From Minwuiaceae bacterium (lineage in GTDB: Bacteria > Pseudomonadota > Alphaproteobacteria > Minwuiales > Minwuiaceae): a stretch of DNA of 55,481 nucleotides. The notes under the pieces are model-generated. The model did not search any database. It had not been told where the DNA came from and worked only from the letters and a program-made list of their open reading frames with translations. The stretch lies in assembly GCA_028278525.1 (NCBI GenBank), contig JANQEE010000021.1, positions 1 to 55,481 on the forward strand, given 5' to 3'. Positions 47,862-54,954 of this stretch are shown piece by piece. Numbering within the stretch: position 1 is the stretch's first letter; every line of letters starts with the position of its first letter. The position numbers and the translations under genes are program-made.

Positions 47862-48692
47862 TCAGCCCGCCTCGCCGAGCCGACGCCAAACGGCATCCGT
47901 CGCCTCGTCGCCCGGGAAAAAGCTCTCGATCCGCAGTTCCTGCAGGGTAACGTCCTGCGGCGTCCCGAACGTGGAAATCATGGTAAACAGGTTAAGGTCG
48001 ACGCCGTCTTTCCTGATATTGAGCGATAGCAGCGGTACGCTCGGCGTGGAGAAGTCGGGCACCAGCAAGTGCTTCGGCACGTCGGCATAACTCTGCACTT
48101 CCTCCAGCAGGTCGGCCAACTCCGGATCGTTGCTGGCGGCGACCTCACGCTGGAGACCGCGCAACTGATGCTCGGCCACCTGCTCCCAATTGGTCAGGCA
48201 GGTCTTAAGGCCGTTCTCCGCAAACAGCAGGCGCTTGACGTTCAGTGTTTCAGGCGGATCGGTCGCCAGCGACGGCAACAGGAACATCATCAGGTTCATC
48301 GCACCCTGGTTCGCCATGACGATGTTCCACCGGCGGTCGGTAACCACGGCGCCGAACGGCTCGTGCGCATCCAGCATGAATTGCAGGGCTTTCCGCGCCT
48401 GGGCCAGCTCCGGCGCCTCCAGGCCGCTCTCGGGATAAGTCGGCGCATATCCGGCGGCATGCAAAAGCGCATTGCGCTCGCGGAGCGGCACGTCCAGCGC
48501 CGTCGCCAGCCGCAGCACCATCTCCCGGCTCGGCTGGGCCCGGCCGGTTTCGACGAAGCTTAAGTGGCGCGCCGAGATTTCCGCGGCCAGCGCCAGGTCG
48601 AGCTGGCTCATCCGGCGCACCCCGCGCCAATGCTTGAGCAACCGGCCCACCGGGCTGGACGTTTCCAGTTGCGTAACCGTGGCCGACACCAT
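47862..48692 (-). CDS. XRE regulator with MmyB-like ligand-binding domain
   Basis: A 276-residue regulator. The N-terminal HTH covers about 10-75 (LKHWRGVRRMSQLDLALAAEISARHLSFVETGRAQPS). The C-terminal MmyB-type domain (about 95-265, VVTDRRWNIVMANQGAMNLM, LLSLNIRKDGVDLNLFTMIST) binds fatty acids or small ligands in studied relatives. MmyB-type genes often control an adjacent oxidoreductase, here the monooxygenase 187 bases downstream. I chose ATG 48692, after GAAGGAGAGAGGGC; a start 30 bases upstream would sit in that purine tract. A candidate operator (AATGG-N4-CCATT) is at 48735-48748. Confidence 0.88.
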   Translation of the reverse strand: MVSATVTQLETSSPVGRLLKHWRGVRRMSQLDLALAAEISARHLSFVETGRAQPSREMVLRLATALDVPLRERNALLHAAGYAPTYPESGLEAPELAQARKALQFMLDAHEPFGAVVTDRRWNIVMANQGAMNLMMFLLPSLATDPPETLNVKRLLFAENGLKTCLTNWEQVAEHQLRGLQREVAASNDPELADLLEEVQSYADVPKHLLVPDFSTPSVPLLSLNIRKDGVDLNLFTMISTFGTPQDVTLQELRIESFFPGDEATDAVWRRLGEAG

Positions 48693-48732
48693 GCCCTCTC
48701 TCCTTCGTTCGGCCACAAGCATAACCGGCGAA

Positions 48733-48750
48733 GCAATGGCAAACCATTAC
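48733..48750. promoter_or_regulatory. Candidate operator upstream of the MmyB-type regulator gene
   Basis: AATGG (48735-48739) and CCATT (48744-48748) are inverted around CAAA, with one more matching pair outside one mismatch. On the minus strand a -10-like TATGCT lies just inside, so the repeat overlaps the likely -35 region, well placed for autorepression. Confidence 0.35.
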
Positions 48751-48792
48751 CTCCGACGTAAGGAGCCCGGTAGTTCGGCCCCCTCGGAAGCG

Positions 48793-49551
48793 CTACAGAT
48801 TGGCCTTGATGAAGTCCAATGTACGCTGCCAGGCCAGCTTCGCATCGTCGGAATCGTAGCGGGCGCTGGTCGGGTTGGCGAACGCGTGGTCCGCTTCGTA
48901 CCAATGAGCTTCGACGGCCTTGCCCGCCTTCTCCGCCTCGGCCACGAAACCGTCGACCATTTCTCGGTTGATCCATTGGTCGCGCGTGGCGAAATGCCCC
49001 AGGACCGGGCTTTGCAGCGACGCAAGCTGTTCCGCGGAACGGGCGACATGGCCGTAATAGACGATGGTCGCATCGACCGGCTCGGCCAGGGAAGCATTCA
49101 AAGACCAGCCGCCACCGAAACACCAACCGACGGTCGCGATCTTTCCGTTCGCCTTTTCATGCCGCTTGAGCCAGGCAATCCAGGATTTCAGCGTGTCCGT
49201 CGCTTCCTCGGCCTTGACCTGCTGCATGTAGTTCCGCGCGTTGTCCGGCGTGGTCGCGACATTGCCGTCGTAGAGGTCCACCGCCAGTCCGATATAACCG
49301 ACATTGGCGAATTCGGCCGCGACCGATTTGATCTGATCGTTCAGGCCCCACCATTCGTGCACCAGCAGCACGGCGCCCGCCGGCGTTTTCGCCGGCATCG
49401 CGATCGCGCCGCTTACGTCCTTACCCCCCGCCGTTGTCAACCTGACTTCATCAAGCGTTGCCGCCGCGGCCCGCGCCAGTGCCGGGTCGGCCAATACGGC
49501 CGCCAACGGCAGCGTTGCGGCGCCTTTGAGAACGTCTCTGCGTGCAAACAT
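48793..49551 (-). CDS. Tat-exported dienelactone hydrolase family protein
   Basis: A 252-residue alpha/beta hydrolase of the DLH family. The start MFARRDVLKGAATLPLAAVL is a twin-arginine (Tat) signal ending near residue 29, so it acts in the periplasm after folding. The catalytic triad is C144 (GWCFGGGW), D191 (TRDQWI) and H222 (EADHAFAN); oxyanion residues are near HEWWGL (65-70). AGGAGGG is positioned before the ATG at 49551; longer frames upstream lack homology. It is divergent from the phytase-like gene. DLH proteins cleave lactones from aromatic catabolism, though export makes that less certain. Confidence 0.86.
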   Translation of the reverse strand: MFARRDVLKGAATLPLAAVLADPALARAAAATLDEVRLTTAGGKDVSGAIAMPAKTPAGAVLLVHEWWGLNDQIKSVAAEFANVGYIGLAVDLYDGNVATTPDNARNYMQQVKAEEATDTLKSWIAWLKRHEKANGKIATVGWCFGGGWSLNASLAEPVDATIVYYGHVARSAEQLASLQSPVLGHFATRDQWINREMVDGFVAEAEKAGKAVEAHWYEADHAFANPTSARYDSDDAKLAWQRTLDFIKANL

Positions 49552-49743
49552 TGATCTTGCCCTCCTTGTCGATCCCTTGCTAATGCGATTTAACGAAAGT
49601 TTAACAGCCGGTCGCCAATGTCCGGCAACAAAGCTCCGTGAGGCCGTCTTTTGTTCGGCCGGCGCGCCGCGCATGCGGTCTTGGTCGAACACAAGCGGGG
49701 GGATCCGGCCTTCCAGCGTTGTCAAACGTAGAAGGTGTTCAGC

Positions 49744-50709
49744 ATGTTGCGTTTGTTTGCCGCCGCGATCCTCATCCTCCTGCAGGCCAATGCCGCCTAT
49801 GGCAAACCCTTGGAGCTTCGCACCTCCAAGACCTACTTAAGCCTGAACAATCCGTCGCAACCCGGCGTCGACCGTTTCGGATATCTGGGCGGGATTACCA
49901 TCTCGTCGGCCGATCGCAATTTCGGCGGCCTCAGCGGCATGGCGCTGACGCCGTCAGGCGATCGTCTGATCGCGGTCTCCGACCGGGGCTACTGGCTCAC
50001 CGCACGGATCGTGGAAGACGAGAAGCATCGTCTGGTCGGGCTCGACAATGCTGAATTCGGACCGATGCTCGACGACCTTGGACAACCGCTGGAAGGCGAA
50101 TGGCGCGACGCCGAGTCAATCGAACTGGGCGCGGCCGGATCGATTTTCGTCAGTTTCGAGAGACAGCACAGGGTCTGGCGCTACGACGTGCGCGGCAGCC
50201 TGTTCGACTCCCGGCCGGTAGAACTGGATGCGCCCAAGGCGCTGCGCCAAGCGCCAAAGAACGGCGGCATCGAGGCGCTGGCGGTGTTAAGCGACGGCAG
50301 ATTGCTGGCCGTGACCGAGGCCTCGCGCGACCAGAACGGCGATCTCAGCGGCTGGCTGATGCATCTTGGCGGCAGCGTCCCTCTGGCCCTGCGCGCCAGC
50401 GGGACTTTCAAACCGACCGACTTCGCGGTTCTCCGAAATGGCGATCTGTTGATGCTGGAACGGCGCTTCAGCCATGTCGGCGGATTGGGGATACGGGTGT
50501 CGAGGATCGACGCCGCCGACATCAAGGCCAATGGCCTGTTGGTCAGCGAAGAGATCGCCCTGCTGCAGCCGCCGATGAACATCGACAATTTCGAAGGCAT
50601 CGCCGCCGTTCCCGCGCCCGGCGGCGGCACGTGGGTCTACCTGCTGTCGGACGACAACTTCAACGCCGTGCAGCAGACATTGTTGATGAAGTTCCTGCTG
50701 ACGGACTAA
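49744..50709 (+). CDS. Exported phytase-like domain protein
   Basis: A 321-residue protein with a signal peptide (MLRLFAAAILILLQANAAYG, cleaved near residue 20) and a beta-propeller of the esterase-like/phytase-like family (SGMALTPSGDRLIAVSDRGYWL, WRDAESIELGAAGSIFVSFERQHRVWRYD, NIDNFEGIAAVPAPGGGTWVYLLSDDNFN). The family is annotated as phytase-like but activity is rarely shown. ATG 49744 is preferred over a GTG at 49735 because GAAGG then sits at correct spacing. Its last four bases overlap the end of the convergent dioxygenase gene (50706-50709). Confidence 0.84.
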   Translation: MLRLFAAAILILLQANAAYGKPLELRTSKTYLSLNNPSQPGVDRFGYLGGITISSADRNFGGLSGMALTPSGDRLIAVSDRGYWLTARIVEDEKHRLVGLDNAEFGPMLDDLGQPLEGEWRDAESIELGAAGSIFVSFERQHRVWRYDVRGSLFDSRPVELDAPKALRQAPKNGGIEALAVLSDGRLLAVTEASRDQNGDLSGWLMHLGGSVPLALRASGTFKPTDFAVLRNGDLLMLERRFSHVGGLGIRVSRIDAADIKANGLLVSEEIALLQPPMNIDNFEGIAAVPAPGGGTWVYLLSDDNFNAVQQTLLMKFLLTD

Positions 50710-51392
50710 GTGCGTCGCGCGCGTGTCTGGCCCAGCACGATGTCGAACGCCGCGGTGACGGAGCCGGTATCCTCGGCCGGCGGCTCTATTGTGGCGATCA
50801 GGCGTGCGCGGTCGACCGCATCGCCGACGCCGTTGAGCAGCAGATCGGTCTTGTTGAGTTCCTCGCCCGGAAAATACATCTGCGTGGTCCAGGGGTCGGC
50901 CTTAGGCGTGAAGACGGCGAAATGTATGTGCGGCGGCCTGAGCCAGTTGGGCGAATCCGGATACGGGCCCGGCTTGATCGTGCGAAATCTGTAGGCGCCG
51001 GCCTCATCGGTCCGGTCGTGGCCGAAACCCTGGAAATTGGGGTCGAGCTTCAGGTCCGAATTGGCATGTCGAGGATGATTGTAGCGGCCATAAGCGTTGG
51101 CCTGCCAAATCTCGACCCGCGCGCCGACGATGGGCCGTTCCGTTTGGTCCAGCACCCGGCCGACCAGATTGATCAACTGGCCGTCGCCGCGCACCGTCCG
51201 GCCCGGCAGGAACGCCAGGTCGTTGTCGATCGAGAGCGGCTTGAACGGCGCATAGAAAGGCCCGGCCGGCTGCCGCGGCGTGACCTCCCGAAACGCGGCC
51301 AGCGACACCGATGCCGGCAACAGCAACCCGGCGGCCGCGCCGGCGCCAGCCAGCAATCGTCGGCGGGACAGTGTTTCGATGCGATCAGCCAT
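50706..51392 (-). CDS. Intradiol ring-cleavage dioxygenase (protocatechuate 3,4-dioxygenase-like)
   Basis: A 228-residue protein of the intradiol dioxygenase fold. A Tat-like signal (SRRRLLAGAGAAAGLLLPASVS) suggests export. Non-heme Fe(III) ligands are Y104 (YGRYNHPR), Y144 (GPYPDS), H155 and H157 (PPHIHFAV), the canonical two Tyr, two His. Length and QPAGPFYAPF start resemble the periplasmic single-subunit relatives of protocatechuate dioxygenase rather than the heterodimeric catabolic enzyme. It may act on catechols in lignin-derived aromatics, which is inferred. It overlaps the phytase-like stop by four bases. Confidence 0.88.
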   Translation of the reverse strand: MADRIETLSRRRLLAGAGAAAGLLLPASVSLAAFREVTPRQPAGPFYAPFKPLSIDNDLAFLPGRTVRGDGQLINLVGRVLDQTERPIVGARVEIWQANAYGRYNHPRHANSDLKLDPNFQGFGHDRTDEAGAYRFRTIKPGPYPDSPNWLRPPHIHFAVFTPKADPWTTQMYFPGEELNKTDLLLNGVGDAVDRARLIATIEPPAEDTGSVTAAFDIVLGQTRARRT

Positions 51393-51448
51393 GGATCATC
51401 CTCGGTCGCGCGGCGAGAAGAACCGCGACGGCCATGATGACGGCTAAC

Positions 51449-51473
51449 CCGGGCTTCGCAAATCAAAGCCCGG
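51449..51473. terminator. Hairpin downstream of rpmB
   Basis: CCGGGCTT (51449-51456) and AAGCCCGG (51466-51473) form a perfect 8-bp stem with a nine-base loop, about 35 bases past the rpmB stop. No T-run follows on the minus strand. A second small stem (AACCC-GGTTT-GGGTT) touches the rpmB stop codon. Confidence 0.5.
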
Positions 51474-51507
51474 TGAGGTGGTGGATGCTGAGGAAACCCG
51501 GTTTGGG

Positions 51508-51807
51508 TTAGCCGGAGGCCTGCTGCGCGGCGACGGCTTTCTTGATCTGGCGCTTCAGGCGCAGCGCGGTCTGGGACAGCTTGTCGTCGGACTGCTTGAG
51601 CAGGAAATTGTCCAGGCCCTGGTTATGTTCGACCGAGCGCAAGGCAGCCGCGGTGACCCGCAGCTTGACCGAGCGGCCGAGCACTTCCGACATCAGCGAC
51701 GCACGCTGCATGTTGGGCAGGAACCGCCGCCTCGACTTGATGTTCGAGTGGCTGACGTTGTTGCCGGACTGAACGCCCTTGCCGGTGAGTTCGCAGCGGC
51801 GAGCCAT
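51508..51807 (-). CDS. rpmB: 50S ribosomal protein L28
   Basis: A 99-residue ribosomal protein with the L28 start [21 protein letters not shown], the central [23 protein letters not shown], and the long C-terminal helix seen in Alphaproteobacteria. The first Cys is a remnant of a zinc site. The promoter at 51878-51906 lies within the end of meaB, giving a leader of about 65 bases. Confidence 0.97.
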   Translation of the reverse strand: MARRCELTGKGVQSGNNVSHSNIKSRRRFLPNMQRASLMSEVLGRSVKLRVTAAALRSVEHNQGLDNFLLKQSDDKLSQTALRLKRQIKKAVAAQQASG

Positions 51808-51877
51808 GACGGACCTCTTGCACTCAAGCGATTGGGGCCGGCGCGCCGCCTGGGCGCCCCGAGCCTACGAAAGCGCG

Positions 51878-51906
51878 CTTTTACGGCAGTGGCGGCGTGA
51901 CGTCAA
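51878..51906 (-). promoter_or_regulatory. Probable promoter for rpmB
   Basis: On the minus strand TTGACG (51901-51906) and TAAAAG (51878-51883) are exactly 17 bases apart, matching five and four consensus bases. It overlaps the meaB stop codon at 51903-51905, so the meaB end carries the rpmB promoter. Confidence 0.55.
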
Positions 51907-52931
51907 GTCCCGGCCGGCTTGCGGCGCCTGGGCTTCTTGGCACCCTTCAAAAAGGCCTCCAGCAACTCCGACGCAGCCGCCGACGGCGTGGTCTTGCCGG
52001 CCGCGACCCGGGCCTCCAGTGCCGGCAGGGCCGCGGCGACGCCGCCGTGGGCGCGGAGAGTGGCGACGAGCTGGTCGTTCAGCTCCGCCCACATCCAGGC
52101 CTTGGCTTGGGTCGCCCGTTGCCGGTCCAGTTCGCCGGCGGCCTGGAACGCCTGCCGATAGTCGCCGACCGCCGTCCAGACCTGTTCGATGCCCTTGCCC
52201 GTCAGGGCCGAGGCGAGCAGGACCTGGGCGGTCCAGAGCAGGGTCTTGGGCCGGATAAGCTGCAAAGCCGCGCGGTAGTCCGCCGCCGCGCGCTTGGCGG
52301 CTTTCTCCAGTTCGCCGTCCGCCTTGTTGACGACCACCAGATCGGCCAGCTCCATGATACCGCGCTTGATGCCCTGCAGGTCGTCGCCGCCGCCCGGCGC
52401 CAGCAGCAGGATGAACATGTCGACCATGTCGGCCACCGCGGTCTCCGACTGGCCGACGCCGACGGTTTCCACCAAGACCACGTCGAAACCTGCGGCCTCC
52501 ACCAGGAACATCGCCTCCCGCGTGCGCCTTGCCACCCCGCCGAGCGTGCCGCCCGCCGGCGACGGCCGAATAAAGGCGTTGGGGTCGCGCGCGAGCTGCT
52601 CCATCCGGGTCTTGTCGCCGAGGATCGAGCCGCCGGAGCGGCCGGAGGACGGATCCACCGCCAACACCGCCACTTTATGGCCCGCGCCGGTCAGGTAGCG
52701 GCCGAAAGCCTCGATAAAGGTGGATTTACCGACGCCCGGCGTGCCCGAGATGCCGAGCCGGACCGCCCCGCCGGCCTTGGGCAAAAGCGCGTGCAACAGC
52801 GCCTGGGCCCGTTGCCGGTGGTCGGCCCTGGTGGATTCGATCAGGGTGATCGCCCGCGCCAGCGCCCGCCGCTCACCCGCCGCGACGGATGCGGCCAGCG
52901 ATTCGATGTCCCCGGGCCCGGATTCGGTCAT
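51903..52931 (-). CDS. meaB: Methylmalonyl-CoA mutase-associated GTPase MeaB
   Basis: A 342-residue G3E-type GTPase that loads and protects the B12 cofactor of methylmalonyl-CoA or ethylmalonyl-CoA mutase. Walker A is GTPGVGKST (63-71), followed by [24 protein letters not shown] and the base-recognition VVNKADG. Length is normal for the MeaB/ArgK group. The mutase genes are not in this window. A promoter ends only 8 bases before the ATG (see 52940-52968), so the mRNA may be leaderless. It links B12 (cobST) with the malyl-CoA lyase branch. Confidence 0.95.
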   Translation of the reverse strand: MTESGPGDIESLAASVAAGERRALARAITLIESTRADHRQRAQALLHALLPKAGGAVRLGISGTPGVGKSTFIEAFGRYLTGAGHKVAVLAVDPSSGRSGGSILGDKTRMEQLARDPNAFIRPSPAGGTLGGVARRTREAMFLVEAAGFDVVLVETVGVGQSETAVADMVDMFILLLAPGGGDDLQGIKRGIMELADLVVVNKADGELEKAAKRAAADYRAALQLIRPKTLLWTAQVLLASALTGKGIEQVWTAVGDYRQAFQAAGELDRQRATQAKAWMWAELNDQLVATLRAHGGVAAALPALEARVAAGKTTPSAAASELLEAFLKGAKKPRRRKPAGT

Positions 52932-52939
52932 GGCGGGAG

Positions 52940-52968
52940 ATAAAAGGTGACCGGCCCGCCCGCGTCAA
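52940..52968 (-). promoter_or_regulatory. Probable leaderless promoter for meaB
   Basis: On the minus strand TTGACG (52963-52968) and TTTTAT (52940-52945) are exactly 17 bases apart. Only eight bases separate the -10 from the meaB ATG at 52929-52931, so transcription would start at or within a base or two of the start codon, with no ribosome binding site. Confidence 0.55.
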
Positions 52969-52991
52969 GCAGCGCGATTTACCTTGAAATA

Positions 52992-53003
52992 TCAGACGTC
53001 TGA
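52992..53003. repeat. Palindrome in the meaB/DUF3108 intergenic region
   Basis: TCAGACGTCTGA is a perfect 12-bp palindrome between the divergent meaB and DUF3108 genes, 16 bases before the DUF3108 ATG and upstream of the meaB -35. It could be an operator affecting either gene. Confidence 0.4.
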
Positions 53004-53019
53004 ACAGACATTAGACGGC

Positions 53020-53841
53020 ATGTCCAGGTCCGGGAAACGTATCCGCCGCGCGGGCGCCGGCGCGGTTGCGCTGCTTGCCGCCGCGGCAACGCCGTCGCTG
53101 GGCGCCGATCGGAACGTCGAACTCGGCTTCGATTTCTATGGCGCCGGCATGCATTTCGCGTCGATGCGGACCAATTCAATCGTCAATGACCGCGAATACA
53201 AGATCAATTCCAGGATCAAGACGGAAGGCATGGTGCACTGGTTCGCCGACATGGTGCTGAAGAGCCGCGCGGAAGGCAGCCTGAACGGCAGCGGCGGCGT
53301 GCCCGACTGGTTCGAGAGCGTCAGCGGCGGCCGCTGGAAGGGCCGTTCGGTCGCGCTGGACTTCCAGCCCGACGGCGACGTACTGGCCAAGATCATTCCG
53401 CCGCCGGACAACGAAGAGGACAAGGTGCCGGACGCAGCGCGGCGCGGCGCCCTGGACCCCCTGTCGGCATCGGTGCTGAACGTGCTGTTCAAGAACCCTG
53501 CCGAGGTCTGCCGCCAGAGGATCCCGATTTACGACGGGCGGCGTCGCTTCGACCTGATCTTTACGAACCCGGAAAAGGTCGAACTGGCCAAGACCAGGTT
53601 CAGCGCCTTCCACGGCCCGGCGCAGAAGTGCGAGTTGACGGTCGAACGGATCGCCGGGTTCCGCAAGAAGAAGGACGAGGACAGCAAGCCGCCCAGGCCG
53701 ATGCAGATTTGGATCGCCCGGTTCGAGAAAGACGGCCTGACCCTACCCGTCAGACTGAAGGCCGACACCAACTGGGGCTCCCTCACGGCGCACCTGGCGC
53801 GGATCAAGATCCGCGACCTGCCGCCGGCCAAAGCCGACTGA
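53020..53841 (+). CDS. DUF3108 domain-containing exported protein
   Basis: A 273-residue secreted protein. A signal peptide ends near LAAAATPSLGA (about 29). The mature start VELGFDFYGAGMHFASMRTNSIV is the usual DUF3108 opening, a beta-rich envelope domain, and KINSRIKTEGMVHWFADMVLKSRAEGSL follows. Two cysteines (VCRQRIPIYDGRRRFDL and QKCELTVERIAG) may form a disulfide. The function of the family is not settled. I chose ATG 53020; a TTG at 52984 would add 12 residues before the signal peptide. It precedes the hydroxyproline dehydratase gene by ten bases. Confidence 0.82.
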   Translation: MSRSGKRIRRAGAGAVALLAAAATPSLGADRNVELGFDFYGAGMHFASMRTNSIVNDREYKINSRIKTEGMVHWFADMVLKSRAEGSLNGSGGVPDWFESVSGGRWKGRSVALDFQPDGDVLAKIIPPPDNEEDKVPDAARRGALDPLSASVLNVLFKNPAEVCRQRIPIYDGRRRFDLIFTNPEKVELAKTRFSAFHGPAQKCELTVERIAGFRKKKDEDSKPPRPMQIWIARFEKDGLTLPVRLKADTNWGSLTAHLARIKIRDLPPAKAD

Positions 53842-53851
53842 CCCGGCCGAC

Positions 53852-54850
53852 ATGAAGATCACGACCGTCGAGATGCATACCGGCGGCGAGCCGGTGCGGA
53901 TCGTGACGTCGGGTTATCCGGAGATCCCAGGCGAGACCATCCTGGCCAAGCGCCGCTTCGTCCGCGACAACCTCGACCATTTGCGCCGCCGGCTGATGTT
54001 CGAGCCGCGCGGCCACGCGGACATGTACGGCGTGATCCCGGTGGCCCCGGATCTGGCCGATGCCGACCTGGCGGTGCTGTTCATGCACAACGAAGGCTAT
54101 TCGACCATGTGCGGCCACGCGGTGATCGCACTGGGCCGCTACGCCGTCGACCAAGGCCTGGTGGCGTCCGCGGCGCCGGAGACACGGGTCAATATCCAGT
54201 GCCCCTGCGGCCTGGTGACGGCGTACGTGACGGTCGAGGACGGCCGTCCCGGGCGGGCCCGGTTCGAGAGCGTGCCGGCCTTCGCCTTCGCGCTGGAGCG
54301 TGTGGTCGAGACGTCGGCCTTCGGGCCGGTCGCGGTCGACATCGGCTATGGCGGGGCATTTTACGCCATCGTAGCCGCGGATCAGTTCGGCCTGGACGTA
54401 CGGACGTCCAGAACCCGGGACCTGACGGACGCGGCAACGGCGGTGACCGAGGCCGTGAAGGCCCAGGTGCCGCTGGACCATCCGGACGATCCGGACCTGG
54501 CGTTCCTGTACGGCACCATCCTGACCGACGGCGGCGACGCCCTGCCGGATCGGCCGAGCGCCAATATCTGCGTCTTCGCGGATGCCCAGGTGGACCGCAG
54601 CCCGACCGGATCGGGCGTCACCGCGCGGATGGCGGTACAGCACCGGCGCGGGCAGGCGGCTCTGGAGCAACCGAGGGTGTTCGAGAGCGTCACGGGCGCC
54701 CTGTTCACGGCGGAGACGGTCAGAGAGACCCGGTGCGGCCAGTACCCCGCTGTGACCGTCCAGGTGGCCGGAGAGGCGTTCTATACCGGCGAGGCCGTCT
54801 TTACGGTGGAAGCGGAAGACCCGCTGAAGGATGGCTTCCTGCTGCGGTAG
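53852..54850 (+). CDS. Trans-3-hydroxy-L-proline dehydratase (proline racemase family)
   Basis: A 332-residue proline racemase superfamily enzyme. The first active-site residue is C87 in STMCGHAVIALGRY. The second is T252 in DRSPTGSGVTARMA, where proline racemase and 4-hydroxyproline epimerase have Cys. The Cys/Thr pair is the mark of trans-3-hydroxy-L-proline dehydratase, which makes pyrroline-2-carboxylate from collagen-type hydroxyproline. The start VEMHTGGEPVRIVTSGYP is canonical. It lies ten bases after the DUF3108 gene, probably co-transcribed. A reductase for the product is not in the window. Confidence 0.9.
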   Translation: MKITTVEMHTGGEPVRIVTSGYPEIPGETILAKRRFVRDNLDHLRRRLMFEPRGHADMYGVIPVAPDLADADLAVLFMHNEGYSTMCGHAVIALGRYAVDQGLVASAAPETRVNIQCPCGLVTAYVTVEDGRPGRARFESVPAFAFALERVVETSAFGPVAVDIGYGGAFYAIVAADQFGLDVRTSRTRDLTDAATAVTEAVKAQVPLDHPDDPDLAFLYGTILTDGGDALPDRPSANICVFADAQVDRSPTGSGVTARMAVQHRRGQAALEQPRVFESVTGALFTAETVRETRCGQYPAVTVQVAGEAFYTGEAVFTVEAEDPLKDGFLLR

Positions 54851-54877
54851 GGGGCCGGGGCCGCAGACGAGCAGAGA

Positions 54878-54904
54878 CGGTGGCTCCCGAGATGGGAACC
54901 ACCG
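54878..54904. terminator. Hairpin between the hydroxyproline dehydratase and histone-like genes
   Basis: CGGTGGCTCCC (54878-54888) pairs with GGGAACCACCG (54894-54904) with one mismatch, an 11-bp stem with a five-base loop. It sits between two convergent genes and probably helps end both. No clear T-run follows. Confidence 0.6.
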
Positions 54905-54954
54905 CCGCTGTTCTTGTCGTCACGCCCTAGGTTAAGGGCGCAAGCACTAGATCG

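Noticed and set aside
48472..49554. 360-codon plus-strand frame across the regulator and dienelactone hydrolase genes
   Set aside because: It crosses two genes with clear domains on the minus strand and has none itself.
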